Of a DNA stretch of 41,856 nt, positions 25,202 to 32,251 are shown piece after piece. The notes below the pieces were generated by a model, which was not told the DNA's origin, did no database searches, and was given only the letters and a program-made list of their open reading frames with translations. Location: positions 1-41,856 of the IMG/VR virus record IMGVR_UViG_3300020723_000139; one strand, 5' to 3'. Numbering within the stretch: position 1 is the stretch's first letter; each line of letters begins with the position of its first letter. The position numbers and the translations under genes were made by a program. The stretch comes from a virus.

Positions 25202-28072
25202 ATGATTACCTATAACGAATTAAAAGAAAAATGTACTTGCTGGACAGGTTACAAACGTAAACCTGGAACTGCACCATGCGCTGAAGGAAGCTGTGTGAAA
25301 GAAGAACTAGAAAAACACCACGCATTAGCGTTTGGTCGTATGAACCCAATTACTTCTGGCCATGAGGCAGTAGTTAATAAACTTCATTCAGTTGCCAAAG
25401 AACATAATGCTACTCATAGTCTTGTAGTTTCTCATAGCCAAGATTCTAAGAAGAATCCTTTATCTGCTGAACAAAAAGTTAATCACGCTAAACACGCATT
25501 CCCTGGAACAAATGTAACTGCTGCTAGTAAAGAAGCACCTACAATCCTCCACCATGCTGCAGCTGCTCATGCTGCTGGCGCAACTCACTTACATGTAGTT
25601 GCTGGTTCTGATCGCCATGAAGAGATGCATAATCTTCTTCATAAATATAATGGTCAGAATGCTGCTCATGGCAATTATAATTTTAAAAAGATAACAGTAC
25701 ATTCTTCTGGTGAACGTGATCCAGATGCAGAAGGAACTACTGGTATCTCTGCAAGTAAAATGCGTGAACATGCTGCTTCTGGAAACAAAAAAGCATTCCA
25801 CGCTGGAGCACCATCAAAAATGAAACCAGAACACAAGGACGCCATGTATAACGATGTGCGTAAAGGTATGAACTTAAAAGAAGAAACTATGGATCAACAA
25901 GACGATCACGCTAAACAACTAAAGCGTTTTAAAGACCAAATGACCAAAGGTAATGGTCCAAAAATAGATCCTGAACTTGCTTTAGATAAAAAAGAAAAAG
26001 CAGCTATGGGTGTTAAAGAACATCTAGATGCTAACGCTGGCGCAGGTGCTTGGATTAATGATTTTATTTCTTCAACTAATCCACGTTTTAATAATAAGTC
26101 TAAATCAGAACGTCGCAAAATGGCTATTGGTGCTTACATGGCTGCCAAAGCAAAAGGTATGAAAGAAGAATTTGAAATTGAAGAAGGATATGATAAAACT
26201 TCTGCAATGCATAAAGCTGCTAAACAAGCTGCTCAAGGTTTTGATGGTAAAGCAATCTACCATCCAAATGGTCACGCAGAAGTAAGAATGCGCGCAATGG
26301 TTCATGGTCATAGTACTGTTAATCCGCATGGAACAGTTTTAATGTCTGGTGAGGAAAAAGCCAAACGTGCTGCTAAAGAACATGGTGGCAAAGCTGAAGG
26401 TAGTATAGTTCATTTTAAAGAAGGTACTCTTCAAGGTAACGTAGCTGGTGGTGATGCAATGAACACAACTACTTCTGCTCCATCAGATAATAAAATGCCA
26501 GCAGGTAGTGTTAAGAAAGTTAAAGGATTCAAATTTTTTAATGGCACAAATGAACCAAATACTCAAATGGCAGTTAAAGAAGAAACTCTAGATGAACGTA
26601 ATAAAGCCAATGCTCTTATGCGTAAAACTATGGACGCTTCTCGTGGTGCTCGTTACAAATTAAACAATCCAGTTCCTGCTGCTGAACCAGAACATAAAAC
26701 TGCCCAAGCGCATAATAAAGCAATTGGTCGTGCGCTACGTAATGAAGGTACCATAGAAACTTCAACTGGAAGAGTTCATAAAAAAGATGAATGGGAAGGA
26801 TATCCTTCTACATTTAAAGATAAAGACGATAACAAGTTACTAAAAGGTAATGAACGTAGTCGAATGAATAAAGCAATCCCTCCAAACGATAAGTTAAAGG
26901 AAGCTGCTACTGGTAATCCAGGAAATGGTTACCATGGTGCTGTTCAAAGTCCAGATGAGAAATATGAAGCAACACATAAACATGTTAAGAACTTAACTGA
27001 CGCTGATGATAAGACAGTTAAACATTATCTAGATTCTGCTCATGGTCGCCATTTGGCTGGTCGTGAAGAAGATCATGAGTATATTAAAAAGGACTTTAAG
27101 AAATTTAAAAAGTATTATCGTCCAGAAATGCATGAGTCAACTGAGATGGCTAGATTAGATCTTCAAACTATTATTAACAATGTTAATAGAGTTAAACCAA
27201 TGGTTGATAAAGAAACTGATCTACCAGATTGGATTGAATCTAAGATTACTATGGCTGCAGATTATATCAAGTGCGTAAGCGATTATATCGAAGCAGCAGA
27301 ACAAATCGGAACTGGATTAGAAGAAGAAACTGCTCCAGTTGGTAAAGTTCAAAAAATTGATAAAAAAACCGCAGTAATAAAATTACATCCTAATGGTGCA
27401 GCTTCTGACACCGATGAGGGTTGGGCTAAACCAAAAATTAAAGAGGGAACTATGAAATCATATAAAGATTTTTTACAAGGATTAGATGAGGCTTCTAAAA
27501 AGAAACCAGCATGGCTTCTTGATGCTGAATTAAATGCAGAGAAGAAAGAAGGCAAACTTAAAGAAGCAAAAGAAGGCAGTGCTGAAGATAAAAAAGAAGA
27601 TAAAGCTGGTATGAAGCGTACTGGGATGACTGCCAAAGAATGGGAAAAGTCTGCTGAAGATAAAAAAGAAGATATGCAGGAAGCTAATTGGATCAAGGGT
27701 GCTATTAAACATCCAGGCGCAATGACTGCTGCTGCAAAACGTGCTGGCGAAACTAACGCTGAGTACGAACAGCAACATAAACACGATTCTGGTAAAGCAG
27801 GTCGTCGTGCTCGTCTAGCATTAACTTTAAAGAAAATGCATGAAGAACAGATTAATGAATATGAAGCAGATAAGAATGGTGTTTATCGTCATACTAAGAA
27901 AGCCACTTACGGAACATCTTATGTTGATCCAGAAGGTGCTGACGAAACTGCTGCTGATCTAAAGAAAAAAGAAAAGAAAACAGCTGGACGTAAAGCAGGT
28001 TCAGGTGCTGGTGTATACAAGCCACGTGCAACAATGTCCAAGTTAAAACAACTTGGCGCAACTTATAAATAA
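25202..28072 (+). CDS. 956-residue modular internal head protein with NMNAT-like domain
   Basis: This is a mosaic of modules. It has an N-terminal MITYNELKEK start, a Cys-rich patch (CTCWTGYKRK...CVKE) and a nucleotidyltransferase domain of about 37-215 with GRMNPITSGH at 45-54 and GISASKMRE near 180. Several short modules follow (AGAGAWINDF..., ETAQAHNKA-like, RLDLQTIINNVN..., RARLALTLKKMH..., basic AGRKAGSG tail) that I recall from other phage head proteins. Modules are separated by [L/I]-x-E sites: L225-K-E, I326-E-E, L565-K-E, L706-E-E and I746-K-E. A second leader-like start, M751 KSYKDFLQGLDEA, has AAGAGGG upstream. It may be processed by the head protease and injected. Confidence 0.66.
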   Translation: MITYNELKEKCTCWTGYKRKPGTAPCAEGSCVKEELEKHHALAFGRMNPITSGHEAVVNKLHSVAKEHNATHSLVVSHSQDSKKNPLSAEQKVNHAKHAFPGTNVTAASKEAPTILHHAAAAHAAGATHLHVVAGSDRHEEMHNLLHKYNGQNAAHGNYNFKKITVHSSGERDPDAEGTTGISASKMREHAASGNKKAFHAGAPSKMKPEHKDAMYNDVRKGMNLKEETMDQQDDHAKQLKRFKDQMTKGNGPKIDPELALDKKEKAAMGVKEHLDANAGAGAWINDFISSTNPRFNNKSKSERRKMAIGAYMAAKAKGMKEEFEIEEGYDKTSAMHKAAKQAAQGFDGKAIYHPNGHAEVRMRAMVHGHSTVNPHGTVLMSGEEKAKRAAKEHGGKAEGSIVHFKEGTLQGNVAGGDAMNTTTSAPSDNKMPAGSVKKVKGFKFFNGTNEPNTQMAVKEETLDERNKANALMRKTMDASRGARYKLNNPVPAAEPEHKTAQAHNKAIGRALRNEGTIETSTGRVHKKDEWEGYPSTFKDKDDNKLLKGNERSRMNKAIPPNDKLKEAATGNPGNGYHGAVQSPDEKYEATHKHVKNLTDADDKTVKHYLDSAHGRHLAGREEDHEYIKKDFKKFKKYYRPEMHESTEMARLDLQTIINNVNRVKPMVDKETDLPDWIESKITMAADYIKCVSDYIEAAEQIGTGLEEETAPVGKVQKIDKKTAVIKLHPNGAASDTDEGWAKPKIKEGTMKSYKDFLQGLDEASKKKPAWLLDAELNAEKKEGKLKEAKEGSAEDKKEDKAGMKRTGMTAKEWEKSAEDKKEDMQEANWIKGAIKHPGAMTAAAKRAGETNAEYEQQHKHDSGKAGRRARLALTLKKMHEEQINEYEADKNGVYRHTKKATYGTSYVDPEGADETAADLKKKEKKTAGRKAGSGAGVYKPRATMSKLKQLGATYK
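27441..27454 (+). promoter_or_regulatory. possible internal ribosome site and in-frame start
   Basis: AAGAGGG (27441-27447) lies four bases before an in-frame ATG (27452, residue 751 of the 956-residue protein). The ATG begins a second capsid-targeting-like peptide, so a separate product of about 206 residues could be made. Confidence 0.35.
28064..28071 (+). promoter_or_regulatory. T4-type late promoter box TATAAATA
   Basis: A perfect TATAAATA octamer spans the end of the preceding gene, 30 nt before the ATG at 28102. It gives the following virion gene its own late promoter. Confidence 0.75.
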
Positions 28073-28101
28073 CTTAAAGTCCAAATTCAAGGAGAATAAA
28101 A

Positions 28102-29016
28102 ATGGCACTATGGGGAAATCAAGACACATTAGCGTCTTCACCAAAAAATATCGCTAGAAAGGCAATTTTTGATGCCACTAGCACTAGCATTGTAAATACA
28201 ACTAATAAAACAATCAGCTTAGTTAATTCTACTACTAACTTTACTAATGGTGATGCCGTTCTGTATTCTGTTAATGGTGGAACAGCATGTACTGGTCTAA
28301 CAGATGCAACTGTTTATTATGTTCGTCGCGTAGATTCTTTCAACGTAGCGTTATATGATACTCTTGCTCATGCTGTTGCTGGCGGTGCAACTGGTTTGGT
28401 TAATATTAGTGCAGTTGGTACTGGTACTACTCATTCTTTACAGCGTTATGCTAACACTGCAAATACTAATTCTGGTAGTGGTAAAGCAGGTAATAACACT
28501 TCAGTATTCTTAGTTACTAAAGAAGAAGCCCAAACACCAGAAAATAGAGCAAAAGGAATTAAAGGTCCAGGCTGGTATAATTATCTAACTTATACTGCTG
28601 CTGACAGTTCAGTTCGCAATAAAGTAGAAAAACTTATTGCTTTTGAATCTGAAGTAACTGAAACATCTTCAAACTACGTAACTACTAATGATCCATTAGT
28701 TTCTGGTTTAATTACTATCGGTACACAACCTTCTAGCGTTGCTGGTGCTTCTACACCATACACTGGTACATTCGCAGTTGCTGCGACTATTACTGGTAAC
28801 GGAACTATTGGTTACCAATGGCAAGTTTCTACAGATGGCGGAACTACTTACACTAACGTAACTAACGCTGGCGTATATAGTGGCGCAACAACTAATACTC
28901 TAACATTGACTGCTGCTGCTAAAGCAACATACAATAACTACAAGTATCGTGCTGTTCTAAGTGCTACTGACTACACAACTCAGACTTCTGCTGCTGCAAC
29001 TCTAGTTTACGCTTAA
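28102..29016 (+). CDS. virion structural protein with Ig-like domain
   Basis: This 304-residue protein begins MALWGNQD, a start I recall in abundant marine T4-like virion proteins. Residues 30-200 are Thr/Ser/Asn/Gly-rich beta sequence. Residues 215-303 form an Ig-like domain (GYQWQVSTDGGTTYTN and TLTLTAAAKATYNNYKYR). Phage Ig-like domains often decorate capsids or tails and bind surfaces weakly. A late promoter and an AAGGAGAATA ribosome site precede it and a strong hairpin follows, so it is probably made in large amounts. Confidence 0.72.
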   Translation: MALWGNQDTLASSPKNIARKAIFDATSTSIVNTTNKTISLVNSTTNFTNGDAVLYSVNGGTACTGLTDATVYYVRRVDSFNVALYDTLAHAVAGGATGLVNISAVGTGTTHSLQRYANTANTNSGSGKAGNNTSVFLVTKEEAQTPENRAKGIKGPGWYNYLTYTAADSSVRNKVEKLIAFESEVTETSSNYVTTNDPLVSGLITIGTQPSSVAGASTPYTGTFAVAATITGNGTIGYQWQVSTDGGTTYTNVTNAGVYSGATTNTLTLTAAAKATYNNYKYRAVLSATDYTTQTSAAATLVYA

Positions 29017-29032
29017 TAAATAAATTATGTAA

Positions 29033-29056
29033 GGTGGGGAGGTTTTTCTCCCCATC
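29033..29056 (+). terminator. strong hairpin after the virion protein gene
   Basis: A 9-bp stem (33-41 against 48-56 of this block, one G-U pair) has core GGGGAG/CTCCCC and a GTTTTT loop. Only a short T run (CTTT) follows, so a classical terminator is possible but not certain. It may instead protect the mRNA end. Confidence 0.5.
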
Positions 29057-29077
29057 ACTCTTTGAAGGTATTATGGT

Positions 29078-29455
29078 GTGAATGAAAAGTTAAATGAATC
29101 GAATTTTCTACTTTATGCGATGCATCATTATGATAACACTCAGTGTTATAGTTTAGCAGAGTTCGAAGATGATTTAAAAAAGTTTTTATATCTTAAGAAA
29201 CTAATATCTCGATATAAAAACAATGGCGATTTAAAAGAAAGACTAATACTCAATCATATAATCGTTCTTTATAATCTATTCGGTGAAGCTACTACTAAGA
29301 TGTTATTTTATAAAGTAGATGAAGAGTGCTGGGATATTCTAACAACATTCCTAGTATATCTTGATAGGATGCCAGAATCTTTACCTGATTTTGGCATAGT
29401 GTTATCGGAAGTTGTATTAGATGAGAAAGTTATCTCAATACTAAGGAAGATCTAA
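29078..29455 (+). CDS. conserved phage hypothetical protein (GTG start)
   Basis: No in-frame ATG serves this frame, so I take the GTG at 29078, with GAAGG (29064-29068) as ribosome site. The 125-residue product is helical and acidic and contains NFLLYAMHHYDNTQCYS and KERLILNHIIVLYNLFGEATTKML. I recall this family from most marine T4-like genomes without a function. Its stop overlaps the next start. Confidence 0.65.
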   Translation: MNEKLNESNFLLYAMHHYDNTQCYSLAEFEDDLKKFLYLKKLISRYKNNGDLKERLILNHIIVLYNLFGEATTKMLFYKVDEECWDILTTFLVYLDRMPESLPDFGIVLSEVVLDEKVISILRKI

Positions 29456-29997
29456 TGAGTAGCCGTATTATAGACAATCTGTTAGCATATAAAGTTTTAC
29501 GTATGTTAGTAACAAACTTTGTTGATACCGATGCATTTAAACTCGGTATCATTGACGCACACGGTAATACATTAATTAAAACTAGCCAATTCAAAACTGA
29601 TGCTCAACGTAATGCATATAATTATCTAACACGTTTAGTTTTTAATCTTAAAAAATTAATTAATAAATTTGGCGGAGAAAGTAGACTAAAAAGTTTTGCT
29701 GCTGCTCTTTGGTTAATTAAAGAAAACTATCAAAGCGGTTCAAGAACTACTTCTCAGTTAGAAGAGAAATTTAAAAAACTAATGGAAACTGAAATCCATT
29801 TAGTTGAAGAGGAAATTTTAGTTGGTAGATTCCTTAAAGAAGATGGTGATGGTGGCGCTGTAGTTGGTGGACCACCAGCCAATAATACATCTGGTCCAGT
29901 GGCAACGCAAGAGCCAAAGATTTATCCTAATAGTAAGAAGAAACCTATATTTGGATTAGCAAGACGTTCAGCACTGGCAGTTAAAGAGATTAAATAA
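29455..29997 (+). CDS. conserved T4-like phage hypothetical protein
   Basis: This 180-residue protein has a helical N-terminal 125 residues (LLAYKVLRMLVTNFVDTDAF, then AYNYLTRLVFNLKKLINKF). They match a family I recall from marine T4-like phages, usually next to the gene upstream, as here. The C-terminal 45 residues are Gly/Pro-rich and disordered with a basic end. There are no catalytic motifs, signal or membrane segments. Confidence 0.62.
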   Translation: MSSRIIDNLLAYKVLRMLVTNFVDTDAFKLGIIDAHGNTLIKTSQFKTDAQRNAYNYLTRLVFNLKKLINKFGGESRLKSFAAALWLIKENYQSGSRTTSQLEEKFKKLMETEIHLVEEEILVGRFLKEDGDGGAVVGGPPANNTSGPVATQEPKIYPNSKKKPIFGLARRSALAVKEIK

Positions 29998-29998
29998 A

Positions 29999-30442
29999 AT
30001 GTGGATTTTGTCATTTGTTCCTGATGCTTGGCTTCAGTTTGCTGTTTATTGTATATTGATTAGTGGTGTTGGTATGTATGTGGTAAGTTTCTTTTTGAAC
30101 TTTATACCACCTGCATTACCATATAAAGAACCAATTAGAATTATGGGAACTTTACTAGCAATTGCTGGTATTTGGTTCCATGGTGGTGCTGCTGCTGATG
30201 CAGAATGGCGAGCGAAAGCTGCAGATTTACAAAATAAGATTGCAGTAAGCGAAGCCCAATCTAAAGACAACAATGTAAGAATTAAAACTGTTTATGTTGA
30301 TCGTGTTAAAGTAGTTAAAGAAACACAAGTAGTAATACAAGAAAAAATTAAAGAAATTGAGAAACATATTGATTCTCAATGTACTGTTGATACTCAGGTT
30401 ATTAATATCCTCAATGATTCCGCAAAGAGGAAAGTGAAATGA
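29999..30442 (+). CDS. inner-membrane spanin-like protein
   Basis: This 147-residue protein has two hydrophobic segments (about 11-35 and 47-63) followed by a long periplasmic-type coiled coil (about 70-130). It is placed directly before, and overlaps by 4 nt, a small lipoprotein gene. This is the arrangement of Rz/Rz1-like spanin pairs, which fuse inner and outer membranes at lysis. Two membrane segments rather than one is unusual for an i-spanin, so another coiled-coil membrane role remains possible. Confidence 0.55.
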   Translation: MWILSFVPDAWLQFAVYCILISGVGMYVVSFFLNFIPPALPYKEPIRIMGTLLAIAGIWFHGGAAADAEWRAKAADLQNKIAVSEAQSKDNNVRIKTVYVDRVKVVKETQVVIQEKIKEIEKHIDSQCTVDTQVINILNDSAKRKVK

Positions 30443-30699
30443 AACTATTATTAATTGTTCCTGTATTATTATTGGCTGGCTGTTTAGCAACACCTGTGCA
30501 GAGAAGTTTTCCCGAGGTTCCTGAAGAACTAAAGGTGGCTTGTCCAGATTTGAATTTACTTGAACCGACAACTAAACTTAGTGAAGTTGTTTCGGTTGTG
30601 ACTAAGAACTATGGTCAATATCAAGAATGTCAAATTAAAGTTGACGCTTGGATTGAATGGTATAAAACACAAAAAGAAATCTTTGAATCGGTAAAGTAA
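30439..30699 (+). CDS. outer-membrane lipoprotein, Rz1-like spanin subunit
   Basis: This 86-residue protein has a lipoprotein signal peptide; the lipobox LAGC places the acylated Cys at 15. The mature part is short (FPEVPEELKVACPDLNLLEP...) with a C-terminal helix. The overlap with the upstream coiled-coil membrane gene supports an o-spanin role. Size and layout resemble Rz1-like lipoproteins. Confidence 0.6.
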   Translation: MKLLLIVPVLLLAGCLATPVQRSFPEVPEELKVACPDLNLLEPTTKLSEVVSVVTKNYGQYQECQIKVDAWIEWYKTQKEIFESVK

Positions 30700-30700
30700 A

Positions 30701-31027
30701 ATGGATCTACCACAAGAGAGAATAGCAAAATTGGAAGCTCAAGTCGAAGGCATTAAAGATGATGTCGCAGCCGTAAAACAAGACATCAAAGAATTGCATT
30801 CTCGCATTACCACAGGTAATCGCGAGATTACTGATCACATTGATCGCAAGATTGACGATCTAGCAAAGTCTGATGAAGACCAACATACTGCAATGGGTAA
30901 AAAAATTGATGCAATGAAAGATCGTATAGATTTACTTGAACGCTGGAAATGGATGATCGTTGGTGGTGCAATTGCAGTTGGTTATCTATTATCCCATATT
31001 AATATTTTGGATAAAATATTCAAATAA
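30701..31027 (+). CDS. coiled-coil protein with C-terminal membrane anchor (XhlA-like)
   Basis: In this 108-residue protein, residues 5-80 form a heptad coiled coil (RIAKLEAQVEGIKDDVAAVKQ), then ERWKWMIVGGAIAVGYLL forms one transmembrane segment near 83-101. The arrangement resembles XhlA/hemolysin-type holin partners. It is next to the spanin-like pair, consistent with a lysis cassette. No endolysin lies beside it in this window. Confidence 0.55.
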   Translation: MDLPQERIAKLEAQVEGIKDDVAAVKQDIKELHSRITTGNREITDHIDRKIDDLAKSDEDQHTAMGKKIDAMKDRIDLLERWKWMIVGGAIAVGYLLSHINILDKIFK

Positions 31028-31030
31028 AGT

Positions 31031-31059
31031 TTGCTTTGCAAGAGCATATGGGGTATAAT
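31031..31059 (+). promoter_or_regulatory. sigma70 promoter for primase
   Basis: TTGCTT (31031-31036) and TATAAT (31054-31059) have a 17-bp spacer. The expected start of transcription is at about 31066, only about two bases before the ATG at 31068, so the mRNA may be nearly leaderless. Confidence 0.6.
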
Positions 31060-31067
31060 TACTCTAT

Positions 31068-32099
31068 ATGCTCTATATTGATAACAAATACGCACAAATC
31101 CTTGGCACTCGTCTAAGGAACTTCAAACAAAAGAAAGACTACCTCTGGAATTACAGTTGTCCAGTGTGTGGAGATTCTTCGAAGAACAAACTCAAGGCTC
31201 GTGGTTATATTTACCGTGGTGAGCAAGAGTTATTTGTTAAGTGTCACAACTGCGGTTATGGTACTAACCTTGGTAATCTAATTAAGTATGTGGATGCGAA
31301 ACTTTATGATGAATATGTTTTGGAACGCTACAAAGCTGGCGCATCAAAACACCATGATCACAAAGACGTTAAACAAACAAGCGTCATCTTAGAAACTCCC
31401 AAAGAAGAATTACTTGAGGATGATATTCTCTCAAGTTTATCACGATTAGATAAACTACCATTGAATCATCCAGCAGTTGAGTATTTAATTAATAGAAAGA
31501 TTCCAAAAGATAAATGGAGTCTACTATATTTTGCTCCAAAGTTTAAAGCGTTTACTAATTCAGTAACTGCTAAATTCCAAGAGCCAATTAAGGATGAACA
31601 TCCTAGAATGATTATACCTTTCTTTACACCAGCAGGTAAATGTTTTGCTTTTCAAGGCAGAGCATATGGTAAAGAAGAACCTAAGTATTATACCATTAAA
31701 GTTGATGAAACACAGGAGAAGATTTATGGACTTGACAGGATTGACTACTCTAAAAGAATATATGTTGTTGAGGGACCAATTGATTCGTTATTCCTTCCAA
31801 ATGCAATTGCTGTATCAGGAGCAAGTTTTGATACCCCTACTATTCGGCAGCTATTGGCTAATGCAACGATAGTAATGGACAATGAACCAAGAAGCAAAGA
31901 GATAACTAAGTTTCTTGAAAAAAATATTGAAGCAGGTTATTCTGTTTGTATGTTCCCTGAGCATATTGAACAGAAAGATATTAATGATATGATTTTACAT
32001 GGTAATATGACAGCCGATGAGATTATAGATACGATAAATACAAATACCTTCAAAGGAATGGAAGCAAAATTGAAATTTAGTACATGGAAGAAAATATGA
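31068..32099 (+). CDS. 61: DNA primase (T4 gp61-like)
   Basis: This 343-residue protein has the N-terminal zinc-binding CPVCGDSS (31-38) and CHNCGYG near 58. A TOPRIM-like catalytic core follows, with YVVEGPIDSLFLPNAIAVSG near 230 and IVMDNEPRSKE. It makes RNA primers with helicase gp41 and DNA polymerase gp43, both encoded here. T4 gp61 has 342 residues, the same length. No ribosome site is obvious, matching the near-leaderless promoter. The stop overlaps the truncated ThyX gene by 4 nt. Confidence 0.9.
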   Translation: MLYIDNKYAQILGTRLRNFKQKKDYLWNYSCPVCGDSSKNKLKARGYIYRGEQELFVKCHNCGYGTNLGNLIKYVDAKLYDEYVLERYKAGASKHHDHKDVKQTSVILETPKEELLEDDILSSLSRLDKLPLNHPAVEYLINRKIPKDKWSLLYFAPKFKAFTNSVTAKFQEPIKDEHPRMIIPFFTPAGKCFAFQGRAYGKEEPKYYTIKVDETQEKIYGLDRIDYSKRIYVVEGPIDSLFLPNAIAVSGASFDTPTIRQLLANATIVMDNEPRSKEITKFLEKNIEAGYSVCMFPEHIEQKDINDMILHGNMTADEIIDTINTNTFKGMEAKLKFSTWKKI

Positions 32100-32251
32100 A
32101 AGTTAAGATGGTAAGTTATAGTCAAGCTGCCGATGAATATGAATTCGATGGTTTGACTAATGTACAGGATTTAATTGCGTTCTGTGCACGTGTTAGTAAT
32201 CCAAGCAATCAGTTCAACACAGAGACTAATAAAAATTGGGGCGAAGTATGA
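32096..32251 (+). pseudogene. thyX: N-terminal fragment of thymidylate synthase ThyX
   Basis: This 51-residue open frame begins MKVKMVSY and contains LIAFCARVSNPSNQ, which matches the start of flavin-dependent thymidylate synthase ThyX as carried by many marine phages. Full-length ThyX has over 200 residues with an RHRxxS flavin motif, absent here. The frame ends in the ATGA that starts nrdA. Both junctions are exact 4-nt overlaps, so the truncated frame may still be translated and couple primase to nrdA. I treat it as a remnant, perhaps retained as a coupling leader. Confidence 0.6.

Noticed and set aside
27349-27784. Two long minus-strand frames (84 and 115 codons) in the 956-residue gene
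   Set aside because: They arise from the strong Lys/Ala/Glu codon bias of the + strand gene; the proteins are Ser/Phe-rich with no motif and no minus-strand gene exists elsewhere.
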